From contig KQ960837.1 of NCBI GenBank assembly GCA_001553355.1, forward strand, positions 1-47,056: a stretch of DNA of 47,056 nt, read 5' to 3'. The position numbers were made by a program, and so were the translations under genes. The DNA comes from Veillonellaceae bacterium DNF00626 (lineage in GTDB: Bacteria; Bacillota; Negativicutes; Veillonellales; Dialisteraceae). The notes below the pieces were generated by a model. It did not search any database. It was not told where the DNA came from and saw only the letters and a program-made list of their open reading frames with translations. Of this stretch, positions 24,152-33,836 are shown in pieces (position 1 is the stretch's first letter; each line of letters begins with the position of its first letter).

Positions 24152-25453
24152 TTATTTTATTTCTGCCACTTTTTTCATGGCTTTTTCCGCCGCCTGAATG
24201 GTTCTTTCTATATCTTCTTCACTATGGGCATAGGCCATAAACAACGTTTCAAAAGGCGATGGCGCAAGGTAAATACCTTGTTCGAGCATGGACAGGAACC
24301 ATGTTTTAAATTGTTCCCATGAGGACGCAGCAGAGTCATCGTAGTTTTCTACGGGATTTTCGTTAAAGAAAATTCCAAACATCGAGCCTGATTGATGAAT
24401 TTGTACTGGAACGCCTGCTTTATCAGCTGCATTTTTCCAACCGGTGAGCAGTTTTTTTGTTTTTTCTTCTAATTTTTCATAAAAATCCGGAATGGATTGT
24501 ATTTCTTTGAGTGTCATAAGTCCTGCTGTAACAGCTAAGGGATTTCCGGATAGAGTGCCGGCTTGGTAAACAGATCCTTCCGGTGCAATACAATTCATAA
24601 TTTCTCTTCGTCCGCCATAGGCTGCTGCCGGAAGTCCGCCGCCGATAATTTTTCCGAGACAGGTAAGGTCCGGCTTGATGTGATATTTCCCTTGCGCTCC
24701 ATAGCGTGAGGTACGGAATCCACACATGACTTCGTCAAATATGAGTACTGTGCCGTGTTTTTTGGTCTCTTCTCGAAGGGTTTCAAGGAATCCGTCTTTC
24801 GGTAAGACACAGCCCATATTGCCTGCTACCGGTTCAACGATAACGGCAGCAATGGTATCTCCTATGTCGTTCATCGTTTGTTTGAAGGTTTCGATATCAT
24901 TATAGGGTACAACGACTGTGTCTTGTGCCGTTCCTTTTGTGACACCGGCGCTATCCGGGCTACCAAAGGTGGCAGCTCCTGATCCGGCTTTGACTAATAG
25001 GCTATCACCATGTCCGTGGTAGCAACCGTTGAATTTGAGAATTTTATCACGACCTGTATATCCTCTTGCTGCACGAAGGGCACTCATGGTGGCTTCTGTG
25101 CCGGAGGATACCAGTCGAATTTTTTCTATGGTCGGATAAAATTCTGTGACTAATTTCGCCAATTCTGTTTCAATGCATGTGGGCGCACCGTAACTGGTAC
25201 TTTTTTCTGCTGCTTTTTGTATAGCGCCAATCACTTTGGGATGGGCATGGCCTAATATCATGGGCCCCCATGATCCGATGTAGTCTACATATTCATTGCC
25301 GTCAATATCTATAATATGCGCTCCTTTGGCTGATGCGATAAAGGGTGGCGGACAGTTCATGTGCGGATAGGATCTAACCGGACTGTTTACTCCGCCGGGC
25401 ATATATTTCTTTGCTTCGTCAAAGGCTTTTTGTGATTCTTTGAGATTAAACAT
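24152..25453 (-). CDS. hemL: Glutamate-1-semialdehyde 2,1-aminomutase
   Basis: A 433-residue PLP enzyme, class-III aminotransferase fold, forming 5-aminolevulinate from glutamate-1-semialdehyde. The PLP lysine lies in CLGKIIGGGLPAAAYGG; also GGVNSPVRSY at the N-terminus, SSGTEATMSALRAARG for phosphate binding and LIFDEVMCGFR. Full length. AGAGGAGG precedes the ATG and the start overlaps hemB by 8 bp. Last gene of the operon. Confidence 0.97.
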   Translation of the reverse strand: MFNLKESQKAFDEAKKYMPGGVNSPVRSYPHMNCPPPFIASAKGAHIIDIDGNEYVDYIGSWGPMILGHAHPKVIGAIQKAAEKSTSYGAPTCIETELAKLVTEFYPTIEKIRLVSSGTEATMSALRAARGYTGRDKILKFNGCYHGHGDSLLVKAGSGAATFGSPDSAGVTKGTAQDTVVVPYNDIETFKQTMNDIGDTIAAVIVEPVAGNMGCVLPKDGFLETLREETKKHGTVLIFDEVMCGFRTSRYGAQGKYHIKPDLTCLGKIIGGGLPAAAYGGRREIMNCIAPEGSVYQAGTLSGNPLAVTAGLMTLKEIQSIPDFYEKLEEKTKKLLTGWKNAADKAGVPVQIHQSGSMFGIFFNENPVENYDDSAASSWEQFKTWFLSMLEQGIYLAPSPFETLFMAYAHSEEDIERTIQAAEKAMKKVAEIK

Positions 25454-26435
25454 TATTTTCCTCCTCTTTTAACCACTTTGCTACGTCAATGGCATGGTAG
25501 GAAATGATAATATCTGCTCCTGCACGTTTCATGCACATCATGCTTTCCATAACAATTCGTTTTTCGTCTATCCATCCGTTAGCTGCTGCCGCTTTGACCA
25601 TGGCGTATTCTCCGCTTACGTTGTACACTGCCACCGGTCGATTAATTTTTTCTCGCACTTGGTGCACGATATCCAAATATGCTAATGCCGGCTTGACCAT
25701 GATAATATCTGCCCCTTCAGCTAAATCTAATTCTACTTCTTTCATGGCTTCACGGCTGTTGGCAGGATCCATTTGGTAACCTTTTCGATTGCCGAATTGC
25801 GGTGCAGAGTTTGCAGCATCACGGAATGGCCCATAATAAGCGGATGCATATTTCACGGCATAGGACATAATAGATGTATTTTCATATTTTTCTTTGTCGA
25901 GCGCTTCACGAATAGCGGCAATACGGCCGTCCATCATATCTGATGGCGCAATAATATCCGCTCCGGCTTCTGCTTGGGATACTGCTGTTTTGGCTAATAG
26001 TTCCAGTGTGGGGTCGTTGTCTACTTCTTGACCGCACAGCTTGCCACAGTGTCCTGAATTGGTATATTGACACAGACATACATCACCGACAATGAGCATA
26101 TGCGGAAATTCTTTTTTTATGGCTTTCATCGCTTGCTGTACCGGGCTTGTCATGTCCCATGCCGATGATCCGATATCATCTTTATACTCCGGTAATCCAA
26201 ATATTTCTACTGCCGGTATTCCTACTTTGGCTGCCTTTTCTACTTCTTTTAATGCTTCGTCTACGGAAAAATGATAGCAACCCGGAAGACTTGATATTTC
26301 TTCTTTCACTTTTTGTCCCGGTACAACAAAAATCGGGTAGATAAAATCTTTTATGGAAACAGTGTTTTCTCTAACCATACTCCGAAGGGCTTCGTTTTTT
26401 CTTAAGCGACGCGGACGTAATAAATTCACTTTCAT
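25446..26435 (-). CDS. hemB: Delta-aminolevulinic acid dehydratase (porphobilinogen synthase)
   Basis: A 329-residue TIM-barrel enzyme condensing two aminolevulinates to porphobilinogen. The zinc-binding Cys cluster VCLCQYTNSGHCG, APSDMMDGR and the Schiff-base lysine in IMVKPALAYLD are present. I choose the ATG at 26435, which overlaps the cobA-hemD stop as ATGA (26432-26435), rather than the ATG three codons earlier. The zinc-type Cys site separates it from Mg-only HemB forms. Confidence 0.97.
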   Translation of the reverse strand: MKVNLLRPRRLRKNEALRSMVRENTVSIKDFIYPIFVVPGQKVKEEISSLPGCYHFSVDEALKEVEKAAKVGIPAVEIFGLPEYKDDIGSSAWDMTSPVQQAMKAIKKEFPHMLIVGDVCLCQYTNSGHCGKLCGQEVDNDPTLELLAKTAVSQAEAGADIIAPSDMMDGRIAAIREALDKEKYENTSIMSYAVKYASAYYGPFRDAANSAPQFGNRKGYQMDPANSREAMKEVELDLAEGADIIMVKPALAYLDIVHQVREKINRPVAVYNVSGEYAMVKAAAANGWIDEKRIVMESMMCMKRAGADIIISYHAIDVAKWLKEEENNV

Positions 26436-27952
26436 GATTGGCATACTTCCTTTCTAATGGCTTCCGTCAGGCCTTTAATGGTAAAGGTGTCGGAAATAAT
26501 ATGAGGCGTCAGTCCAAATTGTCTGCAAGCGTCAGCTGTAATTGGCCCGATGCATGCTAATGTTACATCTTTCAACAGTTCTGTTTCTCCATCTATTTGA
26601 TGCATTAAATTAATTACCGTAGATGAGCTGGTAAAGGTAATGATGTCTACTTCTTTATTTTTCAGTAATAGTTTCAGTTTTTGTTTATTTTCTTTATCGC
26701 ACACGGTTTCATAGGCTTCTGCTACGTCTACACGACATCCCAAATCTCGTAGCCCATCGGGAAGTACGTTTCGCGCAACTTTGGCGCGAGGAAGAAATAT
26801 AACATCTTCTTTGGTTAATAAAGGTCTCATGGCTTCTAATAAATCTTCTGCTTTATAGGCTTTAGGTATCACATCTGCTCTAAGTCCATATTTTCTTAGT
26901 TCTTGATCGGTCGCCGGTCCGATGACGGCAATTTTCATATGCCCCATCGCACGCATGTCCAACCCTTTGTCGTACAGCCGACGGCAGAAATATTCTACTC
27001 CATTCTGACTGGTAAATACAATCCAAGTGTATTCTTTTATATGTTCAATGCCTTCATCAATAGTCTTCCACTCGTCTGACGGTACTGCCATTTTAATGGA
27101 TGGTATTTCTGTGCAATAAGCACCTAAGTCTTCCAATGCTTCGGTAAGCCGTGATGCTTGTGTCCGTGATCTTGTAATCAAAATGCGTTTTCCAAAGAGC
27201 GGTTTATTGTCATACCATTGTAATTCGTCACGCAGTTTTACAACATCTCCGACAATAAATACAGCCGGCGGTTGAATATTCAATCGTTTTACATCATCGC
27301 CTGCTTTTTCTAATGTAGTCGTGTATGTTTCTTGATAAGGTCTTGTGCCCCAACGAACAAATGCCGCCGGTGTATTCGGATTTCTTCCGTACTCCATCAG
27401 CTTTTTGGCAATTTCCCCGGCTTGTCCTACGCCCATAAGAAATACTAAAGTATCGACAGCTCCGGCTAATTTGTCCCAGTGTATGGATGATTTTTCTTTC
27501 GTGGGATCTTCATGACCTGTAATCACGGCAAAGGATGCAGCTACTTTTCTATGAGTTACCGGTATTCCTGCATATGCCGGTGCTGCAACGGAAGATGAGA
27601 TTCCCGGCACTTCTTCAAAGTCTACACCGGCCTTGTGAAGAACTTGTATTTCTTCTCCGCCTCGGCCAAAGATAAAGGGATCTCCGCCTTTCAGTCGAGC
27701 AACAATTTTTCCTTCTCTTCCTTTTTGTGCTAAAAGTTCACTGATTTCTTCTTGTGTCATCGTGTGGTTGCCCACTTTTTTCCCTACGTAAATGTATTCT
27801 GCCTTTTTGTTGGCAAAGCGTAAAATACGACGGTCTGCTAAATAGTCACCTACAATGACATCTGCTATTTCTAAACAACGTTTTCCTTTTAGTGTGAGAA
27901 GTTCCGGATCTCCGGGGCCGGCTCCGATTAAAAATACTTTCCCTTTTTTCAT
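26432..27952 (-). CDS. cobA-hemD: Uroporphyrinogen-III methyltransferase/synthase fusion
   Basis: A 506-residue bifunctional protein. The CobA (SUMT) domain covers about 1-245 with GAGPGDPELLTLKG, GDPFIFGRGGEE and AAFVRWGT; it makes precorrin-2 from uroporphyrinogen III with two SAM. The HemD domain covers about 250-500 (GKRILITRSRTQ onward) and closes hydroxymethylbilane to uroporphyrinogen III. This fusion is common in Firmicutes and favours flow to siroheme/cobalamin. AGGAGG precedes the start. No hemE or heme-branch gene is in the operon. Confidence 0.95.
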   Translation of the reverse strand: MKKGKVFLIGAGPGDPELLTLKGKRCLEIADVIVGDYLADRRILRFANKKAEYIYVGKKVGNHTMTQEEISELLAQKGREGKIVARLKGGDPFIFGRGGEEIQVLHKAGVDFEEVPGISSSVAAPAYAGIPVTHRKVAASFAVITGHEDPTKEKSSIHWDKLAGAVDTLVFLMGVGQAGEIAKKLMEYGRNPNTPAAFVRWGTRPYQETYTTTLEKAGDDVKRLNIQPPAVFIVGDVVKLRDELQWYDNKPLFGKRILITRSRTQASRLTEALEDLGAYCTEIPSIKMAVPSDEWKTIDEGIEHIKEYTWIVFTSQNGVEYFCRRLYDKGLDMRAMGHMKIAVIGPATDQELRKYGLRADVIPKAYKAEDLLEAMRPLLTKEDVIFLPRAKVARNVLPDGLRDLGCRVDVAEAYETVCDKENKQKLKLLLKNKEVDIITFTSSSTVINLMHQIDGETELLKDVTLACIGPITADACRQFGLTPHIISDTFTIKGLTEAIRKEVCQS

Positions 27953-27961
27953 AATGCCTCC

Positions 27962-28891
27962 TTATGGTAATTTATGTAATTCTTCTAAAATGTGACGACC
28001 TCCATCGGCCAATAATTGAGTAGCTATTTCTTTTCCTAATTCTTTCGCCTTGTCTTTTGTCCCGTTCATGTCACGTCGATATAATGTTTTCCCATCCACA
28101 GATGCAATAAATGCCGACACGTGAATATGTCCTTCTGCCGGTACTGCATAAATGCCTGCCGGCACTTTACAGTCACCGCCCATTTTTCCTAAGAAGGCCC
28201 GTTCAGCCATAATGCATGATGCTACTTCTTCATTGTGCAAAAAGTGAATGATTTCTTGTATTTCTTTATCGTCTTCTCTCACTTCGATGCCCATAACACC
28301 TTGCCCGGCTGCCGGTATGCTTTCTATTTCTGATATATAAGAAGAAATGCGCTCTTCCAATCCCAATCGCTTCAATCCGGCAGCTGCCAAAATGATAGCA
28401 TCATAGTCTCCTTCGTCTAATTTACGAAGACGTGTTTGGACATTTCCACGAAGTGTTTTTATTTTCAAATGGGGATAGCGATGAAGAAGTTGTGCTTGCC
28501 GCCGCAAACTGGATGTGCCCACCACGGCATGAGGCGGTAATTCGTCTAAATTCTTATATGCGGATGAGACAAAGGCATCTCGTGGATCTTCTCGATTTGT
28601 CACCGCCGCCAGCATTAATCCTTTTGGCACTTCAGCCGTCATATCTTTCAGTGAATGGACTGCCATGTCTGCTTTTTTCTCTAAAAGCATCACTTCCAAT
28701 TCTTTGATGAACAGTCCCTTTCCACCTATATCAATCAATGCTCGATCTAATATTTGATCGCCTTCGGTCGTGATAGGAAGAAGTTCTACCTCTATATTAG
28801 GATATTTCTCTTGTATCCTTCCTTGCACATATTTCGCTTGCCACAATGCCAAAAGACTTTCTCTTGTGGCTATCATGATTTTCTTTTTCAA
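27962..28891 (-). CDS. hemC: Porphobilinogen deaminase
   Basis: A 309-residue enzyme joining four porphobilinogens into hydroxymethylbilane. ATRESLLALWQA at the N-terminus, VHSLKDM, GTSSLRRQAQL and GNVQTRL are signatures; the dipyrromethane cofactor Cys lies in MGGDCKVPAGI. The start is a TTG at 28891 behind AGGAATG; the next ATG (codon 6) would remove the first strand. It lies 9 bp before cobA-hemD. Confidence 0.96.
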   Translation of the reverse strand: MKKKIMIATRESLLALWQAKYVQGRIQEKYPNIEVELLPITTEGDQILDRALIDIGGKGLFIKELEVMLLEKKADMAVHSLKDMTAEVPKGLMLAAVTNREDPRDAFVSSAYKNLDELPPHAVVGTSSLRRQAQLLHRYPHLKIKTLRGNVQTRLRKLDEGDYDAIILAAAGLKRLGLEERISSYISEIESIPAAGQGVMGIEVREDDKEIQEIIHFLHNEEVASCIMAERAFLGKMGGDCKVPAGIYAVPAEGHIHVSAFIASVDGKTLYRRDMNGTKDKAKELGKEIATQLLADGGRHILEELHKLP

Positions 28892-28895
28892 GATA

Positions 28896-30164
28896 TCATT
28901 CCTTTCCGGACGTCAGTCCAAATAATTTCGTCACCGCTTGTTTTTCTTCTCGTTCTTTTTCTGTACCGGCATATTCATTCAATCGTGTCATCGGCTCTCG
29001 AAGTATTTTACGGATAATCATATGTGTCATATTTTCTATGATTTTTTTGTCCTCTTCTTCCAGGTTGGGTAGTTTCCCTAATGCTCGTTTTAATTCTCTT
29101 TTTCTGATTTGCTCCGCTTTATCCGATAGCGATACCATCACCGGCCTTGTAGTGAGGTATGTAAATCTTTCTTTGATAGATTCTATTTCTTCTTCAATAA
29201 TGAGCTTGGCTCTCTCGGCCTCTCCTGCTCTGAATTGGATATTATGTTCTACCATGTCTTGTAAATCATCAATATTATACAGTGTAACGTTTCTGATATG
29301 TCCTACTTCCGGTTCAATATCACAGGGCACAGCGATATCAATAGCAACGAGGGGTTTATTTTTTCTCTGCATCATCAAATTACGAATAGCCCAGGCTTTT
29401 ACAATATACTGCGTAGCACCGGTAGCCGTGATGAAGATATCAATATCCTCTGCTCCTTCTACTGCGCCATGAAAAGGCACTGTCCGTCCGCCAAATTTCT
29501 GTGCTAAGGCTTCGGCTCTCTCCGGATGACGATTGGTAACCACCAATTCTTTTAAGCCTTTACCTTGTAAATGTTTCACCAAGAGTTCTGCCGCATCACC
29601 GGCACCAAAGATAAGCGCACTTTTATTTTCCAATGATCCTAATATTTTTTCTGCCATTTTCACTGCTGCGTAACTGACAGAAACCGCCGCTGTGGATATG
29701 CGTGTCTCCGTACGCACCCGTTTACCTGTGCGAATAGCTCGATGAAACAGTGTATTCAAAACGGTTTGTGTAGCTTTTTCCGATAGCGCTAAGGTATAGG
29801 CTGTTTTGATTTGATTCAAAATTTGGCTTTCTCCAAGCACCATCGAGTCTAATCCTGACACGACGTTAAATAAATGGCGAATACATTCTTCATTTCTGTA
29901 AAAGAAGAAATAGTCTTCCTCTGCGCTTGTATTTCCTGATAAAGTCATAAATAACTCAAGAAGTGTTTCTTTCGCCTGTTTTTCTTCCAACACGGCATAA
30001 ATTTCCGTTCGATTACAGGTAGATACAATAACTGCTTCTCTGATATTTTCTTGTTCCTTTATATGACGCAGACCACACCTTGCACTTTCTTCCGATATGG
30101 AAAATCGCTCACGAATGTCTACACTTACCGTTTTATGATTAAGTCCTAATACTGCTAAAATCAC
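28896..30164 (-). CDS. hemA: Glutamyl-tRNA reductase
   Basis: A 422-residue enzyme, first step of the C5 pathway, reducing Glu-tRNA to glutamate-1-semialdehyde with NADPH. The catalytic Cys lies in VSTCNRTEIYAV, followed by VVSGLDSMVLGESQILNQIK, the NADPH fold GAGDAAELL and the C-terminal dimerisation helices. Its first 26 bases overlap the end of the siroheme dehydrogenase gene. GluTR is the usual control point of the pathway. Confidence 0.97.
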   Translation of the reverse strand: MILAVLGLNHKTVSVDIRERFSISEESARCGLRHIKEQENIREAVIVSTCNRTEIYAVLEEKQAKETLLELFMTLSGNTSAEEDYFFFYRNEECIRHLFNVVSGLDSMVLGESQILNQIKTAYTLALSEKATQTVLNTLFHRAIRTGKRVRTETRISTAAVSVSYAAVKMAEKILGSLENKSALIFGAGDAAELLVKHLQGKGLKELVVTNRHPERAEALAQKFGGRTVPFHGAVEGAEDIDIFITATGATQYIVKAWAIRNLMMQRKNKPLVAIDIAVPCDIEPEVGHIRNVTLYNIDDLQDMVEHNIQFRAGEAERAKLIIEEEIESIKERFTYLTTRPVMVSLSDKAEQIRKRELKRALGKLPNLEEEDKKIIENMTHMIIRKILREPMTRLNEYAGTEKEREEKQAVTKLFGLTSGKE

Positions 30165-30771
30165 GACGTATACACCCCTCTGCTTTTTCTATTTGCCCTT
30201 GTTTCACTAATTCCATCATTTCTTTGCCCAAAGCAATGCGCCAAAAGCGTTCTCTTTCCGTTCCGCTTTTGATATATGTCTTTAATTCCTTCCGCAAAAC
30301 AGTCACCCGTTCAAGCCACTCTCCATACCCATCAGGAATCGTTTCTGCCAATCGTTCTTTCATATATTTCGCCATGGCAGGTGACTTTCCGTCAGTGGAT
30401 ACGGTGATCATAAATCCTTCTTTACAAATCCTCGCCGGGAGAAAACAATTCCCCACATAAGGAAAATCTGCAGAATTAAATAAAATCCTTTCCTGCTTTG
30501 CTTCATCTCTGATATCTTCGGCTACCTTTTGCACTCCCGTAGCGGTAATAACGAAATCATACCCTTTTAAATCTCCTGGAGTATAATATTTCCTCTTTAA
30601 AGAAATATCCTTCTCTTCTGCCATTTTCTCCAACTCCGCGCAAATATCCGGTGCCATAACTGTCACTTGAGCCTCTTCTTCTAATAGCCTCTGTACTTTC
30701 CTAAGTGCCACATGCCCACCGCCTACGACCAACACGGAAACACCTTTCATATGTAGATTAATAGGATACAT
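30139..30771 (-). CDS. Precorrin-2 dehydrogenase / sirohydrochlorin ferrochelatase-type protein
   Basis: About 210 residues of the SirC/Met8/CysG-N family. The NAD fold is VSVLVVGGGHVALRKVQRLLE near the start; later ADFPYVGNCFLPA and VSTDGKSPAMAKYMKERL are family blocks. It oxidises precorrin-2 to sirohydrochlorin; whether it also inserts iron or cobalt is not certain. AAGGAG is 6 bp before the ATG at 30771 (MYPINL), chosen over upstream ATGs. Next to hemA, it draws uroporphyrinogen to siroheme or cobalamin. Confidence 0.9.
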   Translation of the reverse strand: MYPINLHMKGVSVLVVGGGHVALRKVQRLLEEEAQVTVMAPDICAELEKMAEEKDISLKRKYYTPGDLKGYDFVITATGVQKVAEDIRDEAKQERILFNSADFPYVGNCFLPARICKEGFMITVSTDGKSPAMAKYMKERLAETIPDGYGEWLERVTVLRKELKTYIKSGTERERFWRIALGKEMMELVKQGQIEKAEGCIRRDFSSIRT

Positions 30772-30785
30772 CATATTCTCCTTCA

Positions 30786-31061
30786 TCACACCATGCGCGA
30801 AAATCGCTCAAAAGCATCAGAAAATTCAGATAGCGTTTTCTCCGTATCGCCCTCTTTCATTCCTTTCGCCACACAAGTACGAATGTGCTGTTCCAGTAAT
30901 ACTTGCCCCACTTTGTGCAACGCTGATTTGGCTGCATTAATTTGTGTTATAACATCTTCACAAGAAATATCTGTATCAATGGCTCGATCTACAGCCTGTA
31001 CTTGCCCTATAATTTTCTTTAAACGGTTATGCAGACATTCCGAATTTTCGATCCCTTTCAT
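30786..31061 (-). CDS. CsoR/FrmR-family metal-sensing repressor
   Basis: A 91-residue all-helical DUF156 protein with the CsoR fingerprint Cys34, His59 and Cys63 (SCEDVI and EQHIRTC), the Cu(I) ligand set of CsoR; RcnR/InrS/CstR have other sets, so Cu(I) is the best guess. The core RLKKIIGQVQAVDRAI is typical. The start ATG lies one base after the rnhB stop and uses the AAGGATGG inside rnhB. It sits inside the tetrapyrrole operon, with no copper ATPase or chaperone next to it. Autoregulation of the operon is possible but no operator was identified. Confidence 0.88.
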   Translation of the reverse strand: MKGIENSECLHNRLKKIIGQVQAVDRAIDTDISCEDVITQINAAKSALHKVGQVLLEQHIRTCVAKGMKEGDTEKTLSEFSDAFERFSRMV

Positions 31062-31062
31062 A

Positions 31063-31845
31063 CTAACCATCCTTATTCTCATTATTTTTTAAAATCATAC
31101 TTTTTATCGGTTCAAAACTTTTCCGATGAATAGGCGTAATACCTAATCTCCGTATGGCATCAATATGTTCTGCCGTACCATATCCTTTATTTTGCGCAAA
31201 ACCATAACCGGGATACATTTTGTCATATTCATCCATTAAATGGTCTCTATGCACTTTCGCCACAATAGACGCTGCTGCTACTGCCGCCGATTTCGCATCA
31301 CCATGTATAAGGGGTAAAGTCGGTACAGAAAAATGAAGAGGCATAGCATCCACTATGACCGCTTCCGGTGCTATGGACAACTCGTTCACTGCCTTATACA
31401 TAGCTTCCATCGTTGCTTCGTAAATATTCACCGCATCAATTTCTTCCGGCGGCAAACTTACAATAGAAATATCGACTGCCTTCTCTCGTATTTCCTTTGC
31501 TAACTCTTCTCGATGTTTCGGGGACACTTTCTTCGAATCATTCAGCCCTTTAAAAAAGGTATACGGTTTTAAAATGACCGCCGCCACAGTCACCGGTCCG
31601 GCTAAGGGGCCTCTCCCTACTTCATCCATCCCGACTACATACGTCATACCTTGATGATAAAACTGCGATTCCGGCGTATACATATCGTCTACACGAAGAC
31701 GCTCTGCCGCCTCACGTTCACGCTTTTTCACATAAGATTGAAATAAATGTTGCACGCCCACTCTTTCATCATTCATGATTTCGGTCAATACTTCAGCAGG
31801 CACATCTTCTTGAGATAAGATATTTTTTATTTCTGAAATAGTCAT
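31063..31845 (-). CDS. rnhB: Ribonuclease HII
   Basis: A 260-residue RNase HII cleaving RNA in RNA/DNA hybrids and at misincorporated ribonucleotides. The catalytic block GMDEVGRGPLAGPV, then LNDSKKVSPKHRE, VDAMPL and HGDAKSAAVAAASIVAKVHRD are present. About 60 extra N-terminal residues before the catalytic domain, as in B. subtilis RnhB. It is linked to rbgA by an ATGA overlap, the same order as in many Firmicutes. Confidence 0.96.
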   Translation of the reverse strand: MTISEIKNILSQEDVPAEVLTEIMNDERVGVQHLFQSYVKKREREAAERLRVDDMYTPESQFYHQGMTYVVGMDEVGRGPLAGPVTVAAVILKPYTFFKGLNDSKKVSPKHREELAKEIREKAVDISIVSLPPEEIDAVNIYEATMEAMYKAVNELSIAPEAVIVDAMPLHFSVPTLPLIHGDAKSAAVAAASIVAKVHRDHLMDEYDKMYPGYGFAQNKGYGTAEHIDAIRRLGITPIHRKSFEPIKSMILKNNENKDG

Positions 31846-32699
31846 TCTTTTTCCTCCGGTACCTTATCCAATGTGACACGACCTAATTTCCCTTGACGAA
31901 AATCATGAAGCACCAACGTTTCCGTGCGCTCAAAATCAACGACTCCCCCGGGCAAAAGACACCCTCGACGCCGCCCTATTTCTTCCAACAAAATTTCTAC
32001 TTCATCAGATAGTTCCTTTAATTTATATTTTTCCATTAATACTTGCGGTGCCATCTTTTTCAATGCATCCAATAAGGAAATAACCACACTATGCGCGTCA
32101 AAAACATCACCGGCAATAGCGCCGGTGGCTGCCAAGCGCAGTGCTGCCTCTTGATCTTCAAACTTCGGCCAAAGCACTCCGGGCGTATCGAGCAAATCTA
32201 AGCCGTCAGATAGCTTCACCCATTGCTTTCCTCTTGTATGTCCCGGCGTATTAGCCGTTCGTGTCATTGCCGCACCGGCAATAAAATTAATAAGCGTAGA
32301 TTTTCCCACATTCGGAATACCCAAAATCATAACTCGTGCCGAACGTGCCTTAAATCCACGACTTTTCCACTTCGTAAGCACGGGAAGTGCCGCCTCACGA
32401 ATGATGCGCAATAATTTTTTTCTATCCTTTCCATCCTTACAACTGATGGAAACCACTGACGCGCCTTTTTTACGAAAATATTCTTCCCACTTCTTTGTCA
32501 TTACCGGATCGGCTAAATCCGCTTTATTCAAAATAACAATTCTTGCCTTTGTACCGATTAACTCTTCCACCATGGGATTAGCTCCGGAAAAAGGAATACG
32601 AGCATCAAGCAACTCTGCCGCCACATCTACTGATTTCAAATGCTCCTCAATCAGCCGCTTTGTCTTCGCCATATGCCCGGGAAACCATTGTATCAACAT
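31842..32699 (-). CDS. rbgA: Ribosome biogenesis GTPase RbgA/YlqF
   Basis: A 285-residue circularly permuted GTPase needed for late 50S assembly. The G4 motif NKAD (58-61) precedes G1 GIPNVGKS (127-134), then DTPG, which is the permuted order. The N-terminal WFPGHMAKTKR and C-terminal RNA-binding helices are typical. GGAGG sets the start at 32699 (MLIQWFPGHM). It is the first gene of the operon running to hemL. Confidence 0.96.
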   Translation of the reverse strand: MLIQWFPGHMAKTKRLIEEHLKSVDVAAELLDARIPFSGANPMVEELIGTKARIVILNKADLADPVMTKKWEEYFRKKGASVVSISCKDGKDRKKLLRIIREAALPVLTKWKSRGFKARSARVMILGIPNVGKSTLINFIAGAAMTRTANTPGHTRGKQWVKLSDGLDLLDTPGVLWPKFEDQEAALRLAATGAIAGDVFDAHSVVISLLDALKKMAPQVLMEKYKLKELSDEVEILLEEIGRRRGCLLPGGVVDFERTETLVLHDFRQGKLGRVTLDKVPEEKE

Positions 32700-32894
32700 A
32701 TAAACCTCCATACACTACGGGGTATCCTATATACATTTTACCATATCTATATCGATAAATGTATTTTATTTTTATATTTTTCGATATTTATCACCCTGCA
32801 TTCATTATTTATATTTTCTCTTATTAGCATTCTCTCTTTTTTCGTTGTAAAATACAGTTATTACAAACAATAAAAATTTCATGGAGGGATCATC
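32700..32894. other. Divergent promoter region rbgA / moxR
   Basis: About 195 bp of AT-rich sequence between two divergent operons. TAAAAT-like -10 boxes can be seen on both strands (for example near 32848 on the plus strand), but no clear -35 partner, so I do not fix a promoter. Confidence 0.4.
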
Positions 32895-33836
32895 ATGGAC
32901 ATGAATAAAAAAGAAATAATCAATACTGTATTAAATGAAACTAAAAAAGCTGTACGTGGAAAGGATGACGTACTTCGCTCTATTTTGACTGCTATCTTAG
33001 CAGGCGGTCATATTTTAATTGATGATATTCCCGGCGTAGGGAAAACAACCATTGCCGTGGCATTTAGTCATACCTTGGGACTTGATTACAAGCGTGTACA
33101 GTTTACGCCGGATGTGCTTCCATCGGATATTACCGGATTTTCTATGTATGATAAATCATCTGATTCATTTCGATATATGCCCGGTGCTGCAGTGACGAAT
33201 TTTCTCCTTGCGGATGAAATTAATCGAGCATCACCAAAAACACAATCCGCTCTTTTGGAAGTCATGCAAGAGGGAAAATTATCCGTCGATGGCAAGAGTT
33301 ATGACGTTCCGAAACCTTTTATCGTCATGGCAACACAAAATCCTATCGGTTCATCGGGAACACAAGATTTACCTGAATCTCAAACCGATCGTTTTATGAT
33401 TCGTATCTCCATCGGTTATCCAAGCAAAGAAGATGAAATAAATATATTAAAAGGAATCACACCGGCCTCTGATATTCAACCGGTACTCACCGGAGAAGCT
33501 CTTTGCTCACTCCAAGAGGAGGTAAAACAAGTTCATATGATTGATGATTTATATGCTTACATTGTTTCTTTAGCTCATTTATCTCGCCACCACAAAGATA
33601 TTTCTTTGGGTATCTCTCCTCGTGGTGCTATGGCCCTCGCTGCCATGTCTCGCGCGGCAGCATTCATCGATGGACGAAATTATGTCACTCCCGATGATAT
33701 ACAAAAAGTTATTCCCTTTACGTGGGGGCATCGTATTTCCCTCACCGGCGATGCACGCATGACAGGAAAAACAACCGAGCAAATTTTAAATGACATCTTA
33801 CATTCTATTCCTGTCCCAACTCTTACGGAGGCTTAA
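32895..33836 (+). CDS. MoxR-type AAA+ ATPase
   Basis: A 313-residue AAA+ chaperone-like ATPase. Walker A is IPGVGKTT (about 46-53), Walker B LLADEINRASP, sensor 1 ATQNPIGSSG; the C-terminal lid contains SPRGAMALAAMSRA. MoxR proteins mature or activate partner complexes. GGAGGG precedes the ATG. It leads a three-gene operon with DUF58 and transglutaminase proteins, a widely conserved set of unknown exact function. Confidence 0.93.
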   Translation: MDMNKKEIINTVLNETKKAVRGKDDVLRSILTAILAGGHILIDDIPGVGKTTIAVAFSHTLGLDYKRVQFTPDVLPSDITGFSMYDKSSDSFRYMPGAAVTNFLLADEINRASPKTQSALLEVMQEGKLSVDGKSYDVPKPFIVMATQNPIGSSGTQDLPESQTDRFMIRISIGYPSKEDEINILKGITPASDIQPVLTGEALCSLQEEVKQVHMIDDLYAYIVSLAHLSRHHKDISLGISPRGAMALAAMSRAAAFIDGRNYVTPDDIQKVIPFTWGHRISLTGDARMTGKTTEQILNDILHSIPVPTLTEA

